DNA of 64,000 nucleotides from Aplectana chamaeleonis. Taxonomy: Eukaryota; Nematoda; Chromadorea; Rhabditida; Cosmocercidae. Below are positions 34,747 through 46,700 of this stretch, piece after piece; positions within the stretch are counted from its first letter, which is position 1, and each line of letters starts with the position of its first letter. A program made the position numbers and the translations under genes. Where the stretch lies: NCBI GenBank assembly GCA_029168955.1, contig JAPDOI010000135.1, positions 1,182,501 to 1,246,500 on the forward strand, written 5' to 3'. The notes under the pieces are model-generated. The model did no database searches and had not been told where the DNA came from. It worked only from the letters and a program-made list of their open reading frames with translations.

Positions 34747-35185
34747 AGGCAGCATACACGCTCGTAAACTTGTTGGAGATAACTACGAAATTAGAATGGT
34801 ATGGCCCAGATTACAACGCCTACTCATTTTTAAGCGTCAACAACGAACCTGGCCCAGCCCTGTATCTCTCCGCCCCACGTATTTGCGTCCTCCTCCAAAC
34901 AGGGGTGCTGGGCCATTCCCACGTCAACGACGTTTGTGAGTGCTACAATAAGTCCAATAAATAAGTCACATACATCGGCGACGGTGGGAATAGCACAGTA
35001 CCCCTGTTTTGGAGGAGTACGGCAAATAGAGGAGGCGGAGAAGTACAGGGCGGGACTAACTTCTCACTCGTGTGGCGGCCTTGTAGGTCGTTTTTGACGC
35101 TTCAAAATGCATAGGAGTTGTAATCGGGCATTCCATTCTATTTTCGTTGTTATCTCAACCACATTTACGAGCGTGTATGCTCACT
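34747..35185. mobile_element. Foldback element, about 440 bp
   Basis: GGCAGCATACACGCTCGTAA at the left is inverted at the right (TTACGAGCGTGTATGCTCAC). Inner blocks CCTCCTCCAAACAGGGGT and CCCTGTTTTGGAGGAG also pair. No coding. Confidence 0.8.
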
Positions 35186-35379
35186 TTATAAAAGCTCGTA
35201 ATTCGCGGTTGCAAAGTCAGTCGTGCATCTGGGTAATAATGCGTTCCGAAACAGTGTCATTTCGTTGGAAGCAATATATGCCTGACGCGCATGCCTGCGT
35301 ACTGACAGCTGTCGGATTTTTAGAAAAAGTTTTGGAATGAGCGGGCGATAAAATCGGGCATACCACGTGTGAATGCGTA

Positions 35380-36250
35380 CTAACCGTGGCCAATCCTATG
35401 TGCGACATTTATGCCGACCGTGGACTAATGCCGTACCTACCGCGAGGCAATGCGTTACGAGCGCGTGTGGATGCGTACCGACCGCTTTCCGGATTTGGAA
35501 AGACTTCGTACTGACCGCGTGGCAATGCGTACTGACCGCGTGGCGAGACGTAACGACCGCGCCGCGGTCCGTACTAACCGGGTTGCGTTTCGTACCGACC
35601 GCCGTGGCAGTTTGTATCGACCGCGTGTTTTTGCGTACGAACCGCGAGAAAAAGCGTACTGATCGCGTGGCGATGTGTACTGATCGCGGGTCATTGCGTA
35701 CCAACCGCGCGGCAGTATGTATCGACCGCGTGGCAATGCGTACTGACCGCGTGGCGAGACGTACCGACCGCCGTTGCAGTTGGCATCGACCGCGTGTTTT
35801 TGCGTACGAACCGCGAGGCAATGCGTACTGATCGCGTGGCAATGTGTACTGATCGCGGGTCATTGCGTACCAACCGCGTGGCAGTATGTATCTACCGCGT
35901 GGCAGTACGTACCAACCACGTGGCAAGATGTACCGACCGCGCGGCAATGCGTACTAACCGCGTTGCGTTGCGTACCGACCGCGCGACAATACGTACCGAA
36001 CGCGCGGCAAGCCGTACCGACCGCGCGGCGATGCGTACTGATCGCGTGGCAGTGCGTACCGAGGGCGCGACAATGCGTACCGACCGCGTGGCAAGACGTA
36101 CCGACCGCGCGGCTATACGTACTAGCCGCGTGGTATTCCGTACGGACCGCGTGACAGTGCGTATCGACCGCGCTAATTTGCGTGCCGACCGCGTGCAAAT
36201 TGCGTTCCAAACGTCGCCCATCCCGCTGTCGGTACGCAACATGTCCGTCG
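35380..36250. repeat. 21-bp satellite with GTACTGACCGCG core, locus 2
   Basis: Forty or so 21-bp units of the type GCGTACTGACCGCGTGGCAA occur in one orientation. Because 21 bp is seven codons, frames of up to 208 codons stay open on both strands (M-R-T-D-R-V-A repeats on one). It ends near 36252-36277 with GGTCCACCCCATTGTCTGAG, the inverse of the start of locus 1. Confidence 0.95.
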
Positions 36251-36299
36251 TCGGTCCACCCCATTGTCTGAGCGGCGCGTTCAACGAGTCCGAGGGCGG

Positions 36300-36455
36300 C
36301 TTGTGGTTAACGATGGTGTCGATAATATTAGGCACAGCCGCTACTGCTGCCATGCCTCCACCGTCAGCGACAGGGCGGCTGCAGTGGTCGCTGGGGATTC
36401 AGATCAATAAAGAATGTTAAAGATGCAAAACCCCAGCGTCACTTGACGCTAGGTC
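36300..36455. repeat. Module ending in a GC stem-loop, copy 1
   Basis: ATAATATTAGGCACAGCCGC through CAAAACCCCAGCGTCACTT is alignable to 60478-60612, and both end in the hairpin AGCGTCACTTGACGCT. Each copy is accompanied by TCGA-rich tandem repeats (36740-36950 and 60215-60470), so the two belong to one larger dispersed element. Confidence 0.7.
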
Positions 36456-36739
36456 ATCTGCTATGGACGGAACTTTATGCAGCGAGAGCTTAGAGAAGTT
36501 GCAAACGCTACCTTACGTCTCTCCTCCCCCCACTTTATATTATATGAATGTCATGAGAGACATAGGACACGAAATCGGGCGAGGCAGCATCTATCAGAAG
36601 GCAAATATTCATGAACTCTGCGCTATCGATTCGTAGACTCAAATGGAACAGAATAAACAGTGCGCTCTATGGGTCCTCTTTAGTATACTTATGTCGAGTC
36701 GAGTCATCGAGTCTTGGTATCGACTGAAACAGTCGACAT

Positions 36740-36950
36740 CGAGTCATTCGACTACTCGATTATTCGAAATTCCTGAAAATCGAGTTAGTCGAAAACTCGA
36801 TTATTCGAAATTTCTAAAAATCGACTTAGTGGAAAACTCGATCATTCGAAATTTTCAAAAATCGACTGAGTCGAAAACTCGATTATTCGAAATTTTCAAA
36901 AATCGACTTAGTCGAAAACTCGATTATTCGAAAAAAAATTTCGAGTCGCC
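36740..36950. repeat. 41-bp TCGA-rich tandem repeat
   Basis: There are about four to five units of TCGAAAACTCGATTATTCGA followed by AATTTTCAAAAATCGACTTA. The inverse-orientation relative is 60215-60470. Confidence 0.85.
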
Positions 36951-37254
36951 GAAGTATACTGTTTAGGTCCAAGAACTGGAGCAGCCGTTTGCAGTCATTC
37001 GATCAACGCCTGGAGAAGATGCAGACTCAGATCAACGAACAATGACGATTGATGCTGTCGTGAGACGTAAACTAGTATTCAAGAACCGCCCAAAGCCCCT
37101 CGTCACACAGCAACATGTCACAGCCGATTGAACTCTTAAAAGTCTCATGTATGTAAAATTTCAAATCAAATTATGAAATGATTTCATACACTGCATAAGC
37201 ACGTAGTACACACGATGATTTTCATTATTATATTTATATCAGAGAAAGCAAGCT

Positions 37255-40200
37255 TCAATGAAAAACAAAATTCGTTTTGTCTGTAACAAGCGATGCGGAG
37301 ATCTCATCAGCTTCTCTTCGGAAGTAAGCGAACATCAGATCGATCATTATGTAGATCTAAATGGCAACATTCTTGACTAGCGCTTCGAAAGACATAGACG
37401 AGTAAACCACCTGGGCAACACTGTAGATCAACGTAACACCGAAGTAGAAATTCGCGTTACCCGACCCGACAACAATCCACATATGCCACATGACCGGCAT
37501 CAGTACCACACATGTTACAATCGTACCGGCAACAACCAGCGTATATCGTGGATCTGAAGAGGAAGCTGTACAATGTGAAAGACAGTCATGAACATTGATG
37601 AAACAGCATCAATGTCCGACTCCCGCCCGACTCCCACCACATCGCTAATGTTGTTGGGAGCGTCGAAAACGGGCGGGCAGTCTGATAGTTTTGGTCGAGA
37701 TGTAGCCCACCAGGCTCCGCGGCGGCTCCTGGTGGGCTATTTTGCGGAGTGGCCAAGATATAGCCGAGCAATAACTAACAAAAAAAAACTAATAACTAAT
37801 ATGTAGAATTTAACCATAATTAGGAGCCGCCAGCGGTGCGGCGGGGCCTCCAGAGGCTTAGTGAGGTCGAGGCACCTCAAACTTGGGTAATTGAACCGAC
37901 TGTGGTGCTGAGATCTGGATCATGCTTCAAGAATGCGTCGCATACTCTGCTGGAGAGCATTGTTTGGCGGTTATTTGGCGATAACCAGCTATTCTCCGGC
38001 TATAATGCGGAAAGCAGGCGTTTCGTGGCTATTTCTCGACCCACACCTTCAAGGGGAGACCCTTCCTCATCAATTCTGTGTCTCCAACCTGACAACTCCC
38101 AGAAGTTTGAGTAGTAGATTGAATAGTGGAACTAGTTCAAACAACCGTTCATCAAGAGTCAAGGCAGCATCAGATAGAGTCGGCATGGATCGGGCTGCTA
38201 CTTTGCCTTCCTTATTGTGCGTTGGTGCAAACTCGATGCACGTATATTATAACATACGGCACCAAATTTGCGCCAACCTTCAATAGGGAAACACAAACTA
38301 TCTGCTATTTACGACGACTGTACGACTATAAGACTTTACGTTCCTTATTGAAAGTTGGCGCAATATACGTGCACTAAGTTTGCGCCAACACACAATAAGG
38401 AAAGCAAAGTATCAGTGCGATTCGTGCCGATGTTATGTATGCTTGTGCCGACGCACTATTTTTTTTTTCATTTTTTCACAATCCCCACTTGTGTACATTC
38501 AGCACGAATCGCACTGATACTTTACCTTCCTTATTGTGCGTTGGCGCAAACTCGGTGCACGTATATTATAACATATGACACCGAGTTTGCGCCAACCTTC
38601 AATAGGGAAACGCAAAGTATCTGCTATCCGTGACGACTGTACCGTCGGCGTGGATCCTAATGATACTTAGCGTTCACTATTGAAGGTTGGCGCAAACTAC
38701 GCGCTATATGCTATAACGGAGGAGCACCGAGTTTGCGCCAACCTCCAATGGAGAAAGCAAAGTTTCATTAGGATCCATGCCGATGTTATGTATGCTTGTG
38801 TCGACACACTATTATTTTCATTTTTTTTTCTTCACAATTCCCACTTATGTACAGTCGGCACGGATCGGAGTGATACTCTTGCTTCGCTATTGACGGTTGG
38901 CGCAAACTCGGTGCACGTATGGAATAACACAATCGTATCAGGGTTGTGCCAACCGTCAATAGAGAACCGAAAGTATCACTGCTATCCGTGCCGACTGTAT
39001 TGAATAAGGAAAAGTGACATATTCGAACCCAGGAGAAAGCAGACCACTCACACTTCTTGTATTTCTCCAGCATTGGCAATAGCGATAAGTAAACGGATGC
39101 ATCATTTAGTGTAGGGTACGATGAAAACACTGCTACAAGGAGCAAACTGATCACCAAGTGGAGCTCAGCGTCCTTTCTGAAACATATCTTACACTATATG
39201 GCTGACCTGAACTCTTAACTATTATATAAGGTGATGCAAAAGTTTCCGGACTTTTCACGACTTTGAGTAAAAAACATTTATTTCAAAAACAAATAAGGCT
39301 CACCCAACGAAATAATTTCCATCACATTCAAGGATCCTTCGCCGCTGATTGGGCACATCATGAATTCCCGACGCGTAGAACTTTGACTGTTTCGAGCAGA
39401 AGTATTCTTTTAAGACACTTTTAACTTCATCATCGCTAATGAACTGTTTTCCATCCGGGAAGTGCTGCAACGAGCGGAACAGATGGTAGTCGGAAGGGGC
39501 AAGATCTGGGCTATATGGAGGGTGAGGTAGAACTTCCCAGCCCAGATCTAGTCATCCTGGGACGAACACTGTTCGTCTTCTTCACGAAAATACTCGGCCA
39601 CGTATCTCGGATAGCCCGACAGAAACTGCTGGACCTGGACTGGAAAGTTCCTCCTCACCCTCCATGTAGCCCAGATCTTGCCCTTTCCGACTACCATCTG
39701 TTCCGCTCGATGCAGCACTTCCTGAATGGAAACAGTAAACTAACAATGAAGAAGTCAAAATGGCCTTGGAAGAATACTTCGATTCGAAACAGCCAGAGCT
39801 CTACGCGTCGGGAATTCATGATCTGCCCAATCGGCGGCGAAGGATCCTAGATTGTGATGGAAATTGTTTTGTTATGTGAGCCTTGTTTATTTTTGAAATA
39901 AATGTTTTTTAAGCAAAGTTGTGAAAAGTCCGGAAACTTTTGCATCAACCTGATACTTCTTACCTTATGCTCAACAGCAAAGGAACCACATAGACAAGAA
40001 GATTAATTTGAAACACCATCAAGTAGAACGCTCGAAAGTGTTCAAACACCTGCGTGAAGAAATACCAAACAAGCCCGACATTCGGAGTCAGGTCGTCCAC
40101 ACGCACACTGAAATATCTCGCCATGACGTGAGCCTTTCCATTAAAATATGTAGATGATTACGATGAACGCTCACTCACATAAACCCATAGGTGTCCTCTA

Positions 40201-42197
40201 GAAAACTCCGATTCATATCGTTAAGCAGCCAGTTTAGAGTGACTAGTGCTGCCAATCCAAGCGCTAGGCCGGCTATAGTAACCAGGCGCTCATTTCGAGA
40301 AGGAAATCGCAGAAGAAGTGACGCTACTATGATTACTGGGTACAGTGATAGACTAGCCGACACTGACAGAACGGCTATACAAGGAAGAAGCAGACCTGAA
40401 AGGTATAGCTGTCCAGCAATTTATTGGTTGACCTGGCTGTAAATATAAAGTTCATCTACGTAATCGCGTTCAACCCGCAAAGTGCACGCCGATTGTGAAA
40501 GCGTTCTGTGGCGCGGTTTCGAGGAGCCTCAGACAGGGATGTCGAGTCACCCGGGCAGTTTTTGCCTTTTCTTCGTCGCAAAACGCTTTTGCAATCAGCG
40601 TGCACTTTGCGGACTGAACGCGATCGCGTAGATGAACTGTACACAGGTACCTATTATTCCAAAATTTCACCTACCAGAGCAGAAAAAATACACAATCGCC
40701 GCTGTAATCAGATTGTGAAGAACGGACATACTGAGAATAGCTGAGCTCGCGGCGGTAATGGGGTTCAAAAAATAGCTGAAATCAGGTTCTTGAAAACTGG
40801 TACTCAGGAAGCATCCACGGCTAGAGACAAGCGTCAGTTTCCGCTACCTGAGGGATATAAACAACTAATTCACAGGCTAATGCCCTCAAGGAAGAAAAGT
40901 GGTAACAGCATCGGCAGACGATAGCGAAATCAACGCGCTTAGACGCTATATATACTTTTCAACGCCAGCGCGTCACGCGCGCGTGTGGAGTTGGAGTTTG
41001 AATACTTTCTACGCGCGTCACGCGCTTGCGAACACTAAATACTCCAATGGCAAAGGTTGTACCTAGCGGCATTTAGCTCAAGCGCAAACGCGCTACATGG
41101 AGTGCTTAGCGTTGTTTCAATTAGGTATCGTCCATACTCGATTTCCCACGCCGCTGGTGGCGCGCTCTATGCCGAGCGCTACTAATAGCGCGATTTTTGT
41201 ACCAACGTGATGCTTCAGGTAGCGCGGTTGACGGATATTTGGGAGCGAACAGTGGCACAATAGCGCGTTTGCGCTACCCCAAGCGCGTTTGGGCTAGCCG
41301 TCCAGTTAGCCATAGCGCGTTTGCGTCGTAAATAGCGAGCACGAGCATGAAACTTGATACTGCCTGTTAAAGCGTGTTTGCGCTAAAACAAGCGCGCGCT
41401 TCCGAGCCTCTGGTGTAGACGAAAGAAGCACGCTGTGAAGTCGGCGGCCCTGGGGGGACGCGCTCAGCGCCGAAGACCAAAAGAAAAGATTGGCAGACAA
41501 TCACTCGCGAGTGCTGCATGAGACAACATTAAGCAAAGGCATATCGACTCGAATCGCGCGTCGCCACAGTGAGCATCGCGCGCGCTGTTCTAGGACGTTC
41601 GGCACACTGTAACTGAGTTAAGGGATCGATGGTGTCACGCTTGGCTCACAGCATCTTTAGAACTAAAGTCGCACGAACGGCGCAGCATTGACCATGGCAA
41701 AAGTCAACACAACTGACGTCTAAAAATGTCGATTCACAAACCATTTGAAGATCAATCGGGAAATGTACTCCGGATCTGCACTTCCGCCTCCTTTAGCGTA
41801 ACGATCGGCACTGACCGCGAGCAGCACTGCTGTCACACAATCGAATGCCACGAACGTTATGAACAGCGCTGCCTCAGAAGGGTTTAGTAGTGAGAATAGA
41901 CGCAATAACAATGGCTGCTGAAGCAACTATTATCATTACAACAAACTGAAAGCTAAAGGGCAAAAATGTCAAGAAACCCACGAAATGAAACAGATCTCCT
42001 TCATACGGCGATATTCCGTCTCGGTCCATTGCTACACCATCTAGCAGACGACGGTATGACACCAGCGGCGATGTCAATTCTGCTCGTTTCAGAAGAAACG
42101 GACGAGCATACACGAAACATAGTACACGAAGGGCAATGCCTGCGGCTATTGGCCTAAAAAACGCAATATCTTCGAAACTATGATGAGGGTAGAACAT
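37255..42197 (-). CDS. PIGU: GPI transamidase subunit PIG-U homologue (eight exons)
   Basis: Exons are 41982-42197, 41742-41917, 40675-40775, 40179-40395, 39964-40107, 39052-39176, 37411-37553 and 37255-37356; the model encodes 407 residues (human about 435). PIG-U is a multi-pass ER membrane subunit of the complex that attaches GPI anchors to proteins. Family signatures in order: SPLVSYRRLLDGVAMDRDGI then SPYEGDLFHFQPLLL (exon 1/2), FKCYFLNPITAAS (exon 2/3), SLSLYPVIIVASLL (exon 4), DLTPNVGLVWYFFTQVFEHF (exon 5), FSSYPTLNDASVYLSLLP (exon 6), MWHMWIVVGSGNANFYFGVT (exon 7) and DLMFAYFRRE (exon 8). All phases close and acceptors are TTCAG or TTTAG. The start at 42197 is the first Met. A TTTTTTAG acceptor just inside could mean a trans-spliced, shorter start. 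Introns 2, 3, 5 and 6 have been lengthened by MITEs; introns 1, 4 and 7 are 64, 71 and 54 bp. Confidence 0.95.
38177..38998. mobile_element. Five palindromic MITEs in tandem, within PIGU intron 6
   Basis: Copies at 38177-38320, 38323-38433, 38496-38639, 38642-38786 and 38852-38998 (the second is shortened), each bounded by TA. The arms contain GTCGGCACGGATC, CTTTGCGTTCCTTATTG and GGCGCAAACTCGGTGCACGT, with a palindromic centre. Adjacent pairs share a single TA. A 62-66 bp spacer (TTATGTATGCTTGTG...CCCACTT) occurs twice, so the array grew partly by tandem duplication. Relatives are at 60628-60771 and, degraded, about 22540-22700. Confidence 0.9.
39227..39953. mobile_element. Palindromic mariner derivative inside PIGU intron 5
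   Basis: Terminal repeats GGTGATGCAAAAGTTTCCGG and CCGGAAACTTTTGCATCAAC are flanked by TA. Two inverted copies of the transposase C-terminal region form arms of about 320 bp around a loop of about 85 bp. The plus strand reads HVSRIARQKLLDLDW, SPDLALSDYHLFRSMQHFL and a degraded tail. It begins 10 bases after the exon 5 donor G and makes up nearly the whole intron. Confidence 0.93.
40449..40638. mobile_element. 190-bp foldback MITE in PIGU intron 3
   Basis: AGTTCATCTACGTAATCGCG at the left is inverted at the right (CGCGATCGCGTAGATGAACT). Inner blocks AACCCGCAAAGTGCACGC and GTGCACTTTGCGG pair too. Removing it leaves an intron of about 89 bp. Confidence 0.85.
40942..41430. repeat. GC-rich CGCGC-repeat segment in PIGU intron 2
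   Basis: It begins, after TTA, with GACGCTATATATACTTTTCA ACGCCAGCGCG, a diverged form of the left end of the MITE at 47152-47580. It continues as many GCGCGT/ACGCGC blocks. The matching right end is not seen, so it is truncated or rearranged. Confidence 0.55.
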
Positions 42198-42846
42198 TTT
42201 TTCAACTATTCCAATAATGCACTCTGTCGCTTCTTCGGATCGTACATTAGAATTACTTGAATATTTTCCATATTCTCATAAAACCTGTGAACTTAAAGGA
42301 ATGCGCGATTCAAAACAACTTGCGAGAATGCATTCCTCCTCGTTCCCTCAGGCTACAAGGCAATTGCAGCAGGCTCTGAAGGCATCATCCGCACAAAACA
42401 GAAAATTTGTTTTTTTTCCTTCTCAATCCCATGTTTGAACGTCGATGCAATTCATAACTTTTGGGACTCAATGTTGCGTATCCATGACATTACATCCCCA
42501 TGATCTATGAGGGCGTCATCTCTTGGTTGGTCATCTAGCACTAGGATTAGAAAGACAATGGCCGGCACGATCAGGCGCTCATATTGTTTGTTTCGATCAC
42601 ATTATCAAGTTTTCAGAGAACCCCGATAAAGAGAATAATTTGAAACCTTTGAAACCTCTTTTTTTATCGATTCTCTCCATCCCTACCCTTTGATGATTTC
42701 CGAATGTTCAGACGATGAATCGTAAGAGGCCCTTCAGAATGGTGGTGCACTTTCGTACAGTCGTCTTTAAGAGTGATTGCCCAGCTGCTGGCAGCGCAAA
42801 ATGTCGGCCCGCATCGTCTCATTTACCAGGAAGGCCACCGATCGCC

Positions 42847-43256
42847 TTCACTCCTTGAAGGCAGTGTTCTCGATGAAAAAGTTGCCCATCTTTTGGAGGT
42901 TCCGACTAAGAAGAGTAAGTACGGAAGTACGACGGAAAGCGGCTAGGAAGTGGGTGAAAACCCCATGATCCAGTCTACCCTTTGGGTCACCCGCCCAACT
43001 TATGTAACAGTTGTCCTGCATTCTCATCACCAGGGGGACAGAGGCCGAACTTTTGAATACTCTTTGTCGCGAGAGATTCTAACATCCGAGCATGCGCATT
43101 GACCCATCTTATTCTTCAAGAGTTTCCGGTACAGAAAACAGAAAAATAAAGAAGTAACTCATCTAAGAACTTCAAAGCTCTGAAAACATCCGCGACATTT
43201 AGTTTGACGTCTTGTTCGCAGTGCACAAAACACACCAGCAGCCGCATATAAATTTT
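42847..43256. mobile_element. AAGGCAGTG-family half element
   Basis: It starts CCTTGAAGGCAGTGTTCTCG and carries GGAAGTACGACGGAAAGCGG, then TTTGAATACTC and GATTCTAACATCC. The same series occurs inverted at 44100-44420, 56160-56578 and 62280-62640, and in the same orientation at 55630-56000. At 55630-56578 the two orientations face each other as a foldback. Confidence 0.7.
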
Positions 43257-43754
43257 TAAAGGCAGTGTTCACGAGGAAAATCGTTTTCCTGTTTTTCCGC
43301 CATTCTTAAAGACGGTCTCATGCTGATTCCAATGATGTTTTTGGGATTGTACAAGACCTTCTAGGAACGGAGTAATCGTTCCTTAAAAATTGAGCTGCGG
43401 AAGCATGGTGGAGTAGTTGTCCGAGGCTTGTAAATTCCGTCTCTTGACGCCGATGTATGCGAGCTGAACTGAGTAAAGAGAGAACTTGAGAATAAAGGGA
43501 AGAACGGAGCCAATAATCGGAAACCATAGCCCATCTCACGATTTCAAGCTTTCATTCGTTGACGTCGGTGGGCGGGCAATGCGCTTTTAGGGCTTTTAGG
43601 GCCTTGCGCTCAAAGTGGCAACTTACGGATCTTTTGGCGCTCTTCCTGGCTTTTTTTCATGCGTTCCTTCGACGTTAACGCTACCGTGTGGTCCTCCGCT
43701 GCCCATTCCTAGCGGAAACTGGAACACCTTTTTCATCGTGTACTCTGCCTTTAA
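43257..43754. mobile_element. MITE, AAGGCAGTG family
   Basis: AAAGGCAGTGTTCACGAGGA at the left, ATCGTGTACTCTGCCTTTAA at the right. The internal sequence is like 34257-34746. Confidence 0.85.
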
Positions 43755-46700
43755 TAGGTTTTTAAAAATAAAAGTTCTTCACCGAAATTCGACAGTTTCA
43801 TGAGGGCTTCTCCTTATCATCCACTACTTCGTGAACATGTCGATCCAAAAACTACAATACGGTTTTTTGTCGTGAACAGTGCCTTTGAAGGCACAGTTCA
43901 CCCTTCATAAATATTTTCCAATGTTTTTAAGAAGGTAAGTCCACTAAGTAGAGGTTAATAGGGAAATGTCCCCACAGAACACTGGAATGCCAGAGAAAAA
44001 CTGTAGAAAAAACCTCTGAAATATTAAATTACGCCTGTTTGGTGCGTTTCGGAAGACTGCAGAGAAAGCGTCAAACCTAACGTCGGAAATGGTTTCGCGC
44101 TTCAGAAACCTTAGGTAAGTGGCTATGATTTCTGTTTCTTGCACCGAACACTCTTTGAAAATGTGATAAACCAACGCATCTACCGGGATATTAGAATCTT
44201 CCGTGATAAATATTATGCAAGATTGGGTAACTGTTCCTCTGGTGAAATAAATGAAGGACAACTGCTATATGACGTGGGCATGGTGATCCAATGGGTCGGC
44301 TGATTCACGAGATTTTCAACCACTTCCTGGCCGTTTATTGTCGTACTTCCGCTCTTCCTCTTCTAAGAAGAACTCAAAGCTTACGTTTTAGCCAAAAAGG
44401 GGCAACTTTTTCATCATGAAAATACCTCTAATAAACTCCACTAGTAGCACGAGGCGCGCGACCGCTCGCGCAGCCCGCAGCTAGACGATCACTTCCCAGC
44501 ACGACTCTACATTAGAACGCTGTCCTAGTCGAAAATTCACGCGAATACTCGAGCAAGCCTAGGAATACAATTACCTAAAAATTACGAGTATTCACAAAAC
44601 CTTATCTTTAAACTTTCCGGATTAACCAAAAAAAAATCAGTGTGCACACTCAAATTAATTAAATATTGAAAAAGCGAATACTCGAAATTTCCTAGTGAAT
44701 AGGATTCAAATCACTCAATTCGTTGCTATGCCTAGCAAATAGCATCGAGAATCTTCTCGATAGATGAAGGCCACTGTATCCAAACACTTATAAAACAAGT
44801 CGAAAAATAGGGGTGACTCTGATTCTGCAAATTTAATTCCACAATGACTGATACGACTCCAGAAGAAGTTAATTGGAGAAAATTGAGTCACCAAAACAGC
44901 TAGGTTATTCCCACAGCTGCACTGATAACAACGAGGAAGAGTGAGGAGCCGGGTGGCTGACTCGATTTTCTCAGAGAACCTAATTAACACTACACCCTCC
45001 CTCTCTTGATCAGTTTACAAATTAACATCGACATGCTTTACCAGCTAGACCTGCTCCACACGTCGTCTACGACCATCCAAGCCAGATTGCAGAGTGTCGC
45101 TTTCAATTCCTTCTAATTAAACCTCCCACATCCCAAATAGAAAAAGGTCATTCTTTGTATAGTTCGAGGAGAACTCTTCTTCCACACGCCTTCGCATCTC
45201 GCGTCAATCAGTGCTGGTCCCGCCTACCACTAACTATGCGAACATCAATGTCCTTTTCCAAAAAAGCCTACGATGTCTAGAATTCTTTCACTCTTTTACT
45301 CATTAGCTATAGATCTACTAAGTATCTCGGCCTGACCTCAGCAAAACTTAATGAAGCTTTAACATAGTATAGGGCATCATAAACCTTGCCTCACGCACAC
45401 ACAAGCTCGACTTTTGGATGCACACAGTCTCTAAATATGGGATTTATTTGCGATTTAATGGGATTAATCCAAATTAGGACTATTTTCTCAAAACATTGCT
45501 ATAAAAATCAAAACCCGTACCACTTTTTTGCCACTAAGGCAGTGTTCACGATAGAAACGGTCTTCGAGTTTTCACCGGAAGTCGAATCTAATGGGGTCGA
45601 TTGCAACAACAATGACGAAAAACGGCCAACAACGAGCTATATGTAGCCCTATACGGCCCTCGAAGTTGCATACGCTATGCCCTACCCGGCCATTTTCTTG
45701 TTAGTCGTTGAGGAAGTGGGCGGGGCGGGCATATTATAACCAAGTTTGAGAGCTGTATAGGGTCATCTATGAATTGTTTTTGCCCGTTCTTTCGCCGTTA
45801 CTGTTGGGATACATTCGAATTTTTTGGGAGAAATTTCGAGAACCGTTTTTATCGCGAACCCTGCCCTAAAAGAGCCTAGATGAGTTGGAACCCGGAATTT
45901 TTCAGTAACTTTTCGTTGTGAATCGATAGAGGGTTCAAAATAAACCACATTCAAACTTCTAAGATTCGCAAAAAGATATTCTGTAGAATAATCACAAGCC
46001 TTCCAAACTGAGCAAATTTTCCACGATTTTTTTCGCGCGGATCTTTGGCGGAAATGAGTTTTACCGATGTAAAAACGTCATTATAGGTTGTCAGCAGTGG
46101 AAAATTAATCATCAGATTTGTGAAATTTTCGTCCACCCAAAATTCGTGTAATCTAATTATTTGAAGAATCATTCCTGCAGATTACGATCAGCCGCTTTAG
46201 CCACTCGATTATAAGTTTTAAAAGTTAGTAGTTTGCGACCGCCGAGTAATTTTGGTGTTTTAACACGCACACTACCCACCCCGAGATTCGACAGCCATCG
46301 TTTCGGGATCAGCCTGGCAGTGTCTCCATGCCGGGCCGATCTGGGAACAATGGTGGTCGGATCGCGAAGTGGGTGTTGTTCGGCCCCGGTGTCACAGTCT
46401 GAACAGAAGCCAAGAGTGGAGAAGCAGACCGGTAACTCAGAAGTTTCGAATCAAGTTACTCGCGAGATTTCCCGACAAAATAAAGTTACTTGCGGCTTAT
46501 CTGAGTTTTTTTAAGCTACTTGCAAGTTTGGGACCTGCAAGTAACTTCTTCTTCTGTTTTATGCCAGGTGACATGCTTGCTGCAGGTAGCACATGAATAC
46601 TTCTGCGCTGGACCTGGATTCCTCTCGACGCCGGCGCTTTGTAGTAAAATCCTCAGGAGAACTGCGGCCGACCAGCACCTCTCCCATGACAGAAACCCTC

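Noticed and set aside
35396..36420. Frames of 126-208 codons on both strands
   Set aside because: A 21-bp satellite keeps frames open on both strands; there is no start context, splice support or sequence diversity typical of a protein.
45046..45300. Possible 3' fragment of a non-LTR element (RTLLPHAFASRVNQCW)
   Set aside because: The resemblance to LINE C-termini is short and crosses frames; too weak to annotate.
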